DNA from: Chloroflexota bacterium
Lineage (GTDB): Bacteria > Chloroflexota > Dehalococcoidia > SAR202 > UBA826
Assembly (NCBI GenBank): GCA_002696685.1
Contig: NZSI01000044.1
Coordinates: 52,617-59,807 of the forward strand
Direction of reading: 5' to 3'
Length of the DNA stretch: 7,191 bases
The notes under the pieces are model-generated. The model ran no database searches, was not told where the DNA came from, and saw nothing but the letters and a program-made list of their open reading frames with translations. Below are positions 1 through 6,390 of this stretch, one piece after another. How positions within the stretch are numbered: the first letter of the stretch is position 1; each line of letters begins with the position of its first letter. The position numbers and the translations under genes are program-made.

Positions 1-228
1 GAATCTGGTGAAATCTCGGGATGTGGACTGGATGTATATGAAACTGAACCCCTGCCATCAGACCACAAATTATGGGGCCTTGAAAACGTTCTAATGACCC
101 CTCACGTTGCAATTGCCGATGCCGAAAATATGGCTGACAGGAGATTCGAAATTTTGTTAGAAAATGTCCGTAGATATTTGAAGGGGGAAGAATTGAACAA
201 CAAAGTCGATAAGGAAAAATGGTACTGA
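1..228 (+). CDS. D-2-hydroxyacid dehydrogenase, C-terminal part (5' end outside window)
   Basis: Frame 1 is open from the left edge to a TGA at 226-228, giving 75 codons of a protein that begins upstream. The visible part is the end of the NAD-binding domain of the D-isomer-specific 2-hydroxyacid dehydrogenase family (2-Hacid_dh_C). It shows GCGLDVYETEPLP (visible residues 7-19) and NVLMTPHVA (29-37). By comparison with SerA-type enzymes, Glu16 in TEP and His35 in TPH are the catalytic Glu-His pair. The tail, with a YLKGEELNN stretch and VDKEKWY, is typical of the glyoxylate/hydroxypyruvate reductase and PGDH-like group. These cytosolic enzymes interconvert 2-oxo acids and D-2-hydroxy acids with NAD(P)H. 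Only 43 bp and no visible terminator separate it from the aldolase downstream, so co-transcription is likely. The exact substrate cannot be decided from this fragment. Confidence 0.9.
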   Translation, partial: ESGEISGCGLDVYETEPLPSDHKLWGLENVLMTPHVAIADAENMADRRFEILLENVRRYLKGEELNNKVDKEKWY

Positions 229-260
229 TATATTCATATTTAGAAATAATTTCGAAAATC

Positions 261-266
261 AGGAGA
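261..266 (+). promoter_or_regulatory. Ribosome binding site that fixes the GTG start of the aldolase
   Basis: AGGAGA lies 5 nt before GTG at 272-274. An ATG at 270-272 overlaps this GTG in another frame, but it reads only four codons (MWQN) before TAA at 282-284. The GTG is therefore the real start of the long frame. Confidence 0.75.
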
Positions 267-271
267 ACGAT

Positions 272-1027
272 GTGGCAGAACTAAGATCTAACAAAGTAAA
301 AGAAAGCCTCTCTGCGGGGAAAATAGTCACTGTGCCCATGGGACCAATGAGCTCCGAGTTGATAGAACATTTTGGCCCTTTGGGATTTGATGGACTATGG
401 CTGGAGGGAGAACACGGACCTGTGGACTTTGACAATATCCCAGACCTCACAAGAGCATGCGATCTCTGGGGTATGACTCCGATAGTCAGGGTTTATCAAA
501 ATGAGCCAGCGGTTATCTATCGAACAATGGACCTTGGAGCACTCGGAATATGCGTGCCACATATAAATACGAAAGAAGAAGCACAGGCGGTGGTTGGAGC
601 CACAAAATTTGCACCTATAGGTATGAGAGGATCATTTACCAGCAGGCAGGGAATAGGTGTAGACGACTATTTGAATAAAGCTAACGACCAGACACTGTCA
701 ATCATATTAATTGAAGACATTGTTGCGGTTAACAACCTTGATGAAATACTGGAAGTTAACAATATAGACATCTTCTACGTCGCCCCTGGCGATCTGGCAC
801 AATCCATGGGCCTGACTGGTGGAGCAGGTAGTCCAAAAGTAAATGATGTTGTGAATGGTGCTCTAAAAAAGATCACGGGGGCAGGAAAGACCGCAGGCAC
901 CCTAGTTTCCGAAAATACTTTGCCCCACTATATTGACGTGGGTGCCCGCTTTTTCTCTTTTAGCTGGCTACCCTGGCTTTCCGACGGAGCAGAAGGAATC
1001 CTAGAAGCAGTTGAGGCTGCAAGTTAA
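272..1027 (+). CDS. HpcH/HpaI-family class II aldolase (2-keto-3-deoxy acid aldolase type)
   Basis: The 251-residue length is normal for the HpcH/HpaI aldolase/citrate lyase family, a TIM-barrel group of divalent-metal aldolases. These cleave 2-keto-4-hydroxy acids to pyruvate (or an oxo acid) plus an aldehyde. All the expected active-site positions are visible: His48 in EGEHGP (catalytic base dyad), Arg73 in PIVRV (pyruvate carboxylate), and the metal ligands Glu148 in LIED and Asp174 in APGDLAQSMG. The MDLGALGICVPHI stretch (86-98) and PIGMRG (115-120) are also family hallmarks. Known members act on 2-keto-3-deoxy-glucarate (GarL), 2-keto-3-deoxy-rhamnonate (RhmA) and hydroxyheptenedioate (HpaI), and the sequence does not tell them apart. 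The start is GTG with AGGAGA 5 nt upstream. It follows a 2-hydroxyacid dehydrogenase and lies near a KDG-kinase-like gene, which favours a sugar-acid substrate. Confidence 0.9.
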   Translation: MAELRSNKVKESLSAGKIVTVPMGPMSSELIEHFGPLGFDGLWLEGEHGPVDFDNIPDLTRACDLWGMTPIVRVYQNEPAVIYRTMDLGALGICVPHINTKEEAQAVVGATKFAPIGMRGSFTSRQGIGVDDYLNKANDQTLSIILIEDIVAVNNLDEILEVNNIDIFYVAPGDLAQSMGLTGGAGSPKVNDVVNGALKKITGAGKTAGTLVSENTLPHYIDVGARFFSFSWLPWLSDGAEGILEAVEAAS

Positions 1028-1063
1028 CTAAATATTAATTTCAACCTAGCTGCAACGAATATA

Positions 1064-3055
1064 CTAATGATCGGTGAAGTAATTCCACATTCTTTCGCCG
1101 AGGGATACGCTTGTTTCTATATCCGTTTCTAAGAGATATCGTTCTGACACAAGTACCTCGGCAGAAGCTCTGACTTTGGATAGATATTCATCACGGCTCG
1201 TGTACCTTGACTCTATAGATGGCCTTGGGTCTCCAGCAGTCAACCTAGCAGACTCCGTTGCGGGAAAAGGAATTGTGCCACCGGCAAACATAAGTAACTG
1301 ACTCTCACCACCTATGTCTGCATGTCTTAGCGTCCATCCGGTGTGAGCAGCAATCGGAACAGAAATTTCAGGGGCAATTATCCCCCCTATTTCATTTCCA
1401 TCAGAATTTACCATTGGCACCAGGCCGCCAAACGCACCTCCTATCTCTGGGGGTAATATACTGGGATGCTCATCTCCTTCATCAGGCGAAAACTCCCGAC
1501 GCCTAGGAATAGCATGTCTGTAAGGATAATTGGACCCGGGAATAGACGAGAAAATACCTATCAACTCCGACGCAGGTACTAGGGTGCCGTCATCAATCCG
1601 TGGGTGCTTTGACTCCGGTGGATCTATCCCCTCTCTAACCCATAAATCTAGATTTACGAGGCACGCCCTGAGCAGTGGAGAATAATCTATAACACTCCTG
1701 ATGTTTTGGGCTCTCTCCGCTCCTGAAACTATCACCCCATGATCAGTCGGGGGCCATGGCCCAGTGCCGTGCTCTGTTCCAGCAAAATGGAACACCCTGA
1801 CATTTTTCCCTTGCTTTATATCCCTCCGACCATCGGGGTCAGTATGGAGTAATGATGCATCAGCTCTATGATATTCAGCCGAGCTGTTCGTATACATAAC
1901 TTTCAACGAGCTCCCTCTCTCGTCCAGTTTTCGGTGTAAGGATCCCGTCTCCTCTGTCTCTGGGTCAGTCTGCTCAATGGAAGCAAATGGAAACAATTGG
2001 TGCATCATGTTGTTGCGGTCTTTTGAATTCTGACCAAATCTTTGATTGAATTCTCCTCGCATGCCACCAGCCACATTAGCAATTATTCCGTCCATGGCCT
2101 CCCTGCCGGATTCATCAAGATTAAAGTCATTGTGCACAAATGTCCTCAAAAACCTGCCAGTTTGGGATCTTCCATAAGCATAAGATTTTTGAATCCCTGG
2201 CACTGGGCTATCCACAGATGAAGAACCATATTTAAACCACGAGACACAGTCACGAAGAGCAGCGAAACTAAGTCCAATTACTGGCGCACCGAGAGCGGTA
2301 TAAGTTACCTGGTAAAGACGACCCTTCTTGAAACCTTCACTGGAACAGATATAGGCCGGGTCAGGATGATACTCGCCGTTACTATCAATTCTCCCAAAGC
2401 GCCAGTCATCCCTCGGCATGGTCTCGGCAGGGCCATCCGGCATATCTCGGATTTCCACCAAAGCATTCGGCTCATTTAAGTCATAGGCCTTGTAAGGCTT
2501 ATGACTTTTATCTGAAAGCAGAAAATTGTGAGTATCCTCCGGGGATTGCAGTTGCATGTAGACGCTGTCCTTCAGTCTTGATCCACTTGGATCGAGAGCC
2601 TCGGGACCTCTCATAGTAATTAAAGCTTCATGAGGAGGAGCATCTAATTGCCATCCGCAAGCCACAACAACATATCCCATCTCCATGAGTAGACCATCGC
2701 CAAGGTCCACTTCCACATCCACAGGCGTGTTGCTATCCATAACTGGCCGAGTACCCATATTAAAGTTAGGAAGTGCGACTCGATTGCCTCTGTTAACGAC
2801 ATCAAGCAATAGCTTTCCAGATACTTTTGACAAATCCACCGGTCGTATAATCGAAATGTCTGAATCGAAGACTATCTTGCCTTCCTCATTCCTTGGTGCT
2901 AAATCTATGTCTGTTATTCCTGTATTGGCGAGATTCAACGGGTCGATTTCAAAATTTAGTTTCCCTCTTATCTCTTCGTACTGACCGACACTCCCAAATC
3001 TTTTCCCGTCACTGAGTATCCTCTGAAAAATTGGCTCCAGACCGGTTACAGGCAT
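1064..3055 (-). CDS. Alpha/beta hydrolase domain protein (Abhydrolase_10 type), 663 aa
   Basis: This is a large cytosolic-looking protein with no signal peptide at its MPVTGLEPIF start. It matches the pattern of the poorly characterised Abhydrolase_10 family from end to end. The N-terminal beta-rich part (about 25-95) contains IDPLN and VVNRGNR. A nucleophile elbow GRSQTGR follows at 295-301 with Ser297 as the likely nucleophile, then HNDFNLDESGREAMDG and an AGGMRGEFNQRF stretch. An EYHRADASL segment holds Glu394 as a possible acid, and GTEHGTG holds His429 as the likely catalytic His. The C-terminal DGNEIGG, PEISVPIAAHTGW and SIESRYTSRDEY blocks complete the family profile. The family is presumed to hydrolyse esters or related bonds, with substrate unknown. 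GAGAGGAG (reverse strand) sits 7 nt before the ATG. The gene converges on the aldolase (36-bp gap, no clear hairpin) and diverges from the sugar kinase, so it is its own transcription unit. Confidence 0.87.
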   Translation of the reverse strand: MPVTGLEPIFQRILSDGKRFGSVGQYEEIRGKLNFEIDPLNLANTGITDIDLAPRNEEGKIVFDSDISIIRPVDLSKVSGKLLLDVVNRGNRVALPNFNMGTRPVMDSNTPVDVEVDLGDGLLMEMGYVVVACGWQLDAPPHEALITMRGPEALDPSGSRLKDSVYMQLQSPEDTHNFLLSDKSHKPYKAYDLNEPNALVEIRDMPDGPAETMPRDDWRFGRIDSNGEYHPDPAYICSSEGFKKGRLYQVTYTALGAPVIGLSFAALRDCVSWFKYGSSSVDSPVPGIQKSYAYGRSQTGRFLRTFVHNDFNLDESGREAMDGIIANVAGGMRGEFNQRFGQNSKDRNNMMHQLFPFASIEQTDPETEETGSLHRKLDERGSSLKVMYTNSSAEYHRADASLLHTDPDGRRDIKQGKNVRVFHFAGTEHGTGPWPPTDHGVIVSGAERAQNIRSVIDYSPLLRACLVNLDLWVREGIDPPESKHPRIDDGTLVPASELIGIFSSIPGSNYPYRHAIPRRREFSPDEGDEHPSILPPEIGGAFGGLVPMVNSDGNEIGGIIAPEISVPIAAHTGWTLRHADIGGESQLLMFAGGTIPFPATESARLTAGDPRPSIESRYTSRDEYLSKVRASAEVLVSERYLLETDIETSVSLGERMWNYFTDH

Positions 3056-3154
3056 AAATTTGCTCCTCTCTCTTCAAAGAATTATTTCCTTCATCAGCAT
3101 TTTAATCGTCCCCTCTATGTTAGGGTAGCCATCACCTACTTCTAGGAGCCATCG
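3056..3154. promoter_or_regulatory. Divergent intergenic region, expected promoters of the hydrolase and the sugar kinase
   Basis: These 99 bp separate two divergently read genes, so both promoters should lie here. Good ribosome binding sites flank it: GAGAGGAG on the - strand (3063-3070) and AGGAG on the + strand (3144-3148). Promoter boxes are weak. A TATGTT at 3116-3121 could be a -10 for the kinase, and TAAAAT on the - strand (complement of 3099-3104) could be a -10 for the hydrolase. Neither has a convincing -35. Two related words, TAGGGTAGCCATC (3121-3133) and TAGGAGCCATC (3143-3153), form an imperfect direct repeat just before the kinase start. An 8-codon reading frame on the - strand (3074-3100) precedes the hydrolase. 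Confidence 0.4.
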
Positions 3155-4153
3155 ATGCCTAATTTTGTAACTTTCGGGGAAACTATGGTCCAGTACAACG
3201 CAGAGTACTCTGGTCCGTATGATCCAGATGGTAAACACTTAGCCGATATAGCTGGTGCGGAATCCAATGTCGCAGTCAACCTTAAAAAGGTCAGTGCAGA
3301 GAAAGTAAAGACGACCTGGATAAGCAGACTAGGTGATGATGAGTCTGGCAAGCTGGTTCACAAATATCTTTCCCCAAGAACCACGGTAGTAGCGCCGTTG
3401 TTAAGTGGAGAAAAAACGGGAATCTCTTTCCTAAATCATTACGTGACTGAGGAAATAGAAAATGAACACTTAAAGGTTTATCAGAGAGAAGGAAGTGCAG
3501 CCAGTAAACTAAGCTACGAGGATGTAGCACCCTATCTTGCAAACGCTGATATCGTTCATGTTACAGGCATTACCCCTGCTTTAAGCATAACCTGCCACGA
3601 CACAGTGGTTGAGGTTATGAAAAAATGTGATTCCTTAGGTATTCCAGTCTGTCTTGATGTAAATTACCGTGACCAACTCTGGAGTCCAGATGAAGCCAAG
3701 AATGTTCTCCAGTCATTAATTCCCCTGGCTTCAATATTCAAACTTGGATTCGATGAAGCTGAGGTTATATGGAACGAATCGCTGTCAGCCAGCCAATACG
3801 CTAAACGGTTTCATGTTAAACCAGACCAAATATCGATTGTCACGAAGGGCTCCTCAGGTGCTGTGCTGTTCGATGGGCAAAATCTCATAACTCAGGAAAG
3901 TTTACCAGTGGATGTAGTCGACCCCGTAGGAGCAGGTGACGCATTTGTAGCAGGGTTTTTAAGTGGTATTTTTGAACATGAAATGTCCCCTAAATACCTC
4001 CTAACTCTAGAAGCAAGCCAGAGAAAAAAAGTTCTGCGGCAGGCCCTACGAATGGGGGTTATTTGCGGGGCGCTAACATGCACCCGAAGAGGAGATACGT
4101 CGGCCATGCCAAACGCAACCGAAGTTCAAAACCATCTCAACTTAATACAGTAG
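3155..4153 (+). CDS. PfkB-family sugar kinase, 2-keto-3-deoxygluconate kinase-like
   Basis: This 332-residue protein is of the ribokinase/PfkB fold and is expected to phosphorylate a sugar or sugar acid with ATP in the cytosol. The C-terminal PfkB signature is intact: VVDPVGAGDAFVAGF (254-268) with GAGD at 259-262 and Asp262 as catalytic base. Several words are typical of KDG kinases (KdgK) rather than ribokinases or fructokinases: GAESNVAVNL (34-43), YQREGSAASKLS (109-120), the HVTGITPALS stretch (135-144) and DVNYRDQLWSP (168-178). KdgK makes 2-keto-3-deoxy-6-phosphogluconate, which an Eda aldolase then splits; no eda is visible here. ATG is at 3155 with AGGAG 6 nt upstream. Related kinases for 2-dehydro-3-deoxygalactonate or 5-dehydro-2-deoxygluconate are the main alternatives. 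Confidence 0.85.
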   Translation: MPNFVTFGETMVQYNAEYSGPYDPDGKHLADIAGAESNVAVNLKKVSAEKVKTTWISRLGDDESGKLVHKYLSPRTTVVAPLLSGEKTGISFLNHYVTEEIENEHLKVYQREGSAASKLSYEDVAPYLANADIVHVTGITPALSITCHDTVVEVMKKCDSLGIPVCLDVNYRDQLWSPDEAKNVLQSLIPLASIFKLGFDEAEVIWNESLSASQYAKRFHVKPDQISIVTKGSSGAVLFDGQNLITQESLPVDVVDPVGAGDAFVAGFLSGIFEHEMSPKYLLTLEASQRKKVLRQALRMGVICGALTCTRRGDTSAMPNATEVQNHLNLIQ

Positions 4154-4243
4154 CGCTAAATCGATTCAGCAAATAGAATCACATGTCAGAGCCTGCATAA
4201 ATGTGTCGTAAAATTTACCGTTTTTATAAAAGGAGATATCAGA
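4154..4243 (+). promoter_or_regulatory. Intergenic region before the four-gene cluster
   Basis: This 90-bp gap is the only sizeable space between the kinase and the amidohydrolase cluster, so it is the natural place for the cluster promoter. It contains an 11-bp perfect inverted repeat, GTAAA-A-TTTAC (4208-4218), followed by a T-run and TATAAA (4221-4229). CACAT (4180-4184) and ATGTG (4201-4205) form a second, weak inverted pair. No strong GC-rich terminator hairpin is present, so read-through from the kinase is possible. The role of the palindrome as an operator or weak stem is a guess. Confidence 0.3.
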
Positions 4244-4567
4244 ATGTATAGGATCAGAAGAGTCTACAGAACAAAACCTGGAGAGGCTGGAAACGTCGCA
4301 AAATTAGTGTACGCCCAAGCAAAACTTTACAGGGATGCAGGCCATCGAAGTGACTTCACTGTTTCATACAACGGATATACCCTTCCAGGGGAACGAAATA
4401 TTGTTATCCTGGAATGGACTGATGACAAAATTATGTCTCCAGGTAGAGAAGGCAACAATATTCCACCAGAAATTATGGAAGCTGGCATGAAATATAGGCC
4501 TTTGCTTGAAGAACAACATATTGAATTTTATGAAATGGTAGACCCGGCCAGCATGGGAGATAAGTAA
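4244..4567 (+). CDS. Small hypothetical protein, probable dimeric alpha-beta barrel (NIPSNAP/ABM-like)
   Basis: This 107-residue soluble protein has no signal peptide and no membrane segment. The order of elements suggests a ferredoxin-like dimeric alpha-beta barrel. A first strand is formed by YRIRRVYRTKPG (2-13), then an amphipathic helix from about 14-32, a strand RNIVILEW (51-58), a second helical region from about 74-90 and a final strand IEFYEMVD (93-100). The KPG after strand 1 and the strand ending in LEW resemble NIPSNAP-like and antibiotic-biosynthesis-monooxygenase-like proteins. No catalytic residues can be assigned. AGGAG at 4231-4235 lies 8 nt before the ATG. It is the first gene of a tight cluster with a cupin, an amidohydrolase and a DUF1330 protein, so a supporting role in that pathway is likely. 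The fold call is inference from pattern; the family name is uncertain. Confidence 0.75.
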   Translation: MYRIRRVYRTKPGEAGNVAKLVYAQAKLYRDAGHRSDFTVSYNGYTLPGERNIVILEWTDDKIMSPGREGNNIPPEIMEAGMKYRPLLEEQHIEFYEMVDPASMGDK

Positions 4568-4575
4568 CCAAACTA

Positions 4576-5010
4576 ATGCCTGATATCGGAATAGATTTTC
4601 AATCGGGAAATCTTAACCCCGAATTCATCGAAGCTCCTGATGGTTCTGAGATACGACTGCTACATGAATTACATATGGGTGGGATGTCGGAATGTACCCT
4701 ACCTCCAAATAGCGTTTCTGTAGCAGTGGAACACAAAACCGTGGAAGAAATCTGGTTGTGTACAGCCGGGAAAGGTGAAATTTGGAGATCTCAGAACGGT
4801 GTTGAGGAGATTCTCAATATGAGCCCGGGAATTTCCCTGACGATACCTCTTAATACTAAATTTCAATTCCGTAATGTTTACTCTGAGCCATTGAAAATAG
4901 TTATTTCAACAATGCCGCCATGGCCAGGGGATTCAGAGACCCGTGTGGTCCAGGGCCCATGGAACCCAAATAATACCCTTAATGAATCGGATATGGAGAC
5001 AACGAGATGA
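4576..5010 (+). CDS. Cupin-domain protein with degenerate metal-ligand positions
   Basis: This 144-residue protein contains one cupin barrel. Cupin motif 1 is recognisable at 53-67 as HKTVEEIWLCTAGKG, with His53, Glu57/58 and Gly65/67, but the usual HxH is reduced to a single His. Motif 2 (85-100), from PGISLTIP to FRN, keeps Gly85, Pro91 and Asn100, but the expected histidine is missing (Gln or Phe is nearby). The segment TMPPWPGDSE (112-121) followed by VVQGPW is a recurring tail in small stand-alone cupins. A metal-dependent reaction is therefore doubtful, and ligand binding or sensing is possible. It begins 8 nt after the upstream stop. The nearest Shine-Dalgarno-like word, GGGAGA at 4555-4560, is 15 nt away, so translation probably depends on coupling to the preceding gene. 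Its TGA overlaps the next ATG. Confidence 0.83.
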   Translation: MPDIGIDFQSGNLNPEFIEAPDGSEIRLLHELHMGGMSECTLPPNSVSVAVEHKTVEEIWLCTAGKGEIWRSQNGVEEILNMSPGISLTIPLNTKFQFRNVYSEPLKIVISTMPPWPGDSETRVVQGPWNPNNTLNESDMETTR

Positions 5011-6389
5011 AAAATTACGATATTGTAATTTCAGGGGGACGAATAATAGATCCCGATTCTGGAATGGATTCAGTGGGAAACTTGGCCATTTCAAATGGGA
5101 AAATCGCCGAAATCAGTCTCTCTGAACTTTCAGCCGAAGAAACCATCGACGCTGCGGGAAACGTAGTGTGTCCTGGATTTATAGATCTTCACTGTCATCC
5201 ACAAGACACAGAGATATTTGAAGTCCAAGCGCGAGATGGAGTTACAACAACTCTAGAGTTGGAAGTAGGTACAGGAGATATATCTGAATTTTATTCTCGA
5301 TGGAAGGGAAATGCAGCCGTAAATTACGGAGCAAGCATCGGCCACATACCCGTGCGCATGAAAGTGATGGATGACCCCGGAACCTTCTTGCCATCAGGAG
5401 ATGCGGGAAGAAGAGAAGCGACAGACCGGGAAATACAAGAAATGAAAACCCTTATAAGAGAAGGGTTGGATCTAGGGGCGCTAGCGGTGGGATTCGGCCT
5501 TGACTACACCAGAGGCGCAACCAGATGGGAAGTAATAGAAATGTTTAAGGTTGCCGCAGAATACGAGGCCTCCTGCCATGTTCATTTGAGAGGCAAAGGA
5601 CACAAAGAGCCGTCCAACTCAATAGAGGCATTGGAAGAAGTTTTGGCGGTAGCTGCTATAACAGGAGCCCCGCTACATGTGGTGCATCTTAATAGCACTG
5701 GTATGAGAGCTGTACCACAGCTCCTGGAAATGATTTCTGGAGCTAGAGAAAGGGGTCTTGATGTAACCACGGAGTGTTACCCGTACACAGCAGGAATGAC
5801 GAAGATAGAGTCGGCATTGTTTGACGAAGGTTGGCAAGATCACTACGGGATAGATTACGAACAACTCATGAGACCAGATACTGGGGAATATTTAAATGCA
5901 ACTTCATTTGCAAAATACAGAGAAGAGGGTGGATGGGTAATAGCATTCTCTACCCCGGAAGTTTCGATGAGCGCTGCGGTACAAAGTCCCTTAACGATAA
6001 TAGCGACGGACAGCATTATAGAAAATGGCAAAGGACACCCCAGAACTGCGGGATCCTACACTAAGGTTCTCGGAGACTACGTGCGTACCAAAGGTGAACT
6101 CGAATTATCTGAGGCGATATCAAAGATGACCATTATGCCAGCCCGACGTTTAGAAAATCGTGCACCCGATTTTCGGCAAAAAGGAAGAGTTAAAGTGGGA
6201 GCCGATGCAGACTTGGCAGTTTTCAATCCCGATACAGTGATAGATCAATCCACCTATACGGACCCCACCAAGCCACCCATTGGAATGAACCATGTGATTG
6301 TAAATGGAATTCCCGTCGTAGCAAACGGGAGACTGGAACCCGGGGCATATCCCGGAAAAGGCATATATGCAAAACTCAAAGGAGAATGA
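5007..6389 (+). CDS. Amidohydrolase, D-aminoacylase / N-acyl-D-amino-acid deacylase-like
   Basis: This 460-residue cytosolic enzyme of the amidohydrolase superfamily probably hydrolyses an N-acyl or cyclic amide bond. The N-terminal strands DIVISGGRIIDPDSG (5-19) and PGFIDLHCHPQD (56-67) belong to the composite beta sandwich and the first metal motif, His62-x-His64. Further likely metal or active-site residues are His193 in HVHLRG, His227 in HVVHLN and Asp335 in ATDS. The C-terminal HPRTAGSYTKVLGDYVR region (344-360) and the GADADLAVFNPDTV block are characteristic of D-aminoacylases. The place where D-aminoacylases have GNCG with a Cys ligand reads TTLELEVG (81-88), so no Cys ligand is present; Glu84 or Glu86 could substitute. 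The substrate is therefore uncertain: N-acyl-D-amino acids, a hydantoin-like ring or another amide. ATG overlaps the cupin stop in ATGA, with GGAG at 4995-4998. Confidence 0.88.
   Translation: MKNYDIVISGGRIIDPDSGMDSVGNLAISNGKIAEISLSELSAEETIDAAGNVVCPGFIDLHCHPQDTEIFEVQARDGVTTTLELEVGTGDISEFYSRWKGNAAVNYGASIGHIPVRMKVMDDPGTFLPSGDAGRREATDREIQEMKTLIREGLDLGALAVGFGLDYTRGATRWEVIEMFKVAAEYEASCHVHLRGKGHKEPSNSIEALEEVLAVAAITGAPLHVVHLNSTGMRAVPQLLEMISGARERGLDVTTECYPYTAGMTKIESALFDEGWQDHYGIDYEQLMRPDTGEYLNATSFAKYREEGGWVIAFSTPEVSMSAAVQSPLTIIATDSIIENGKGHPRTAGSYTKVLGDYVRTKGELELSEAISKMTIMPARRLENRAPDFRQKGRVKVGADADLAVFNPDTVIDQSTYTDPTKPPIGMNHVIVNGIPVVANGRLEPGAYPGKGIYAKLKGE
6378..6385 (+). promoter_or_regulatory. Ribosome binding site that fixes the start of the DUF1330 gene
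   Basis: AAAGGAGA lies just before the ATG at 6391, with 5 nt between its end and the start codon. It overlaps the last codons of the amidohydrolase. A longer in-frame start at 6367 has no such site and would overlap the amidohydrolase by 23 nt. Confidence 0.7.
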
Positions 6390-6390
6390 A

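Noticed and set aside
250..257. TTTCGAAA palindrome upstream of the aldolase
   Set aside because: An 8-bp palindrome in AT-rich DNA is expected by chance and sits too close to the ribosome binding site to be a convincing operator.
1028..1063. Possible bidirectional terminator between the convergent aldolase and hydrolase genes
   Set aside because: The gap is AT-rich with repeated CTGCAA words but no stable GC-rich stem followed by a T-run in either direction.
2685..2984. 99-codon + strand frame opposite the hydrolase gene
   Set aside because: It lies entirely antisense to a strongly conserved coding region, is low-complexity Ser/Thr/Pro-rich, and has no family resemblance.
4943..5125. 60-codon + strand frame over the cupin-amidohydrolase junction
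   Set aside because: It overlaps both genes in a third frame and shows no recognisable features. The ATGA overlap explains the junction without a frameshift.
6367..6390. Longer start for the DUF1330 protein, adding eight residues
   Set aside because: It has no ribosome binding site, would overlap the amidohydrolase by 23 nt, and the added residues precede the family's usual first strand.
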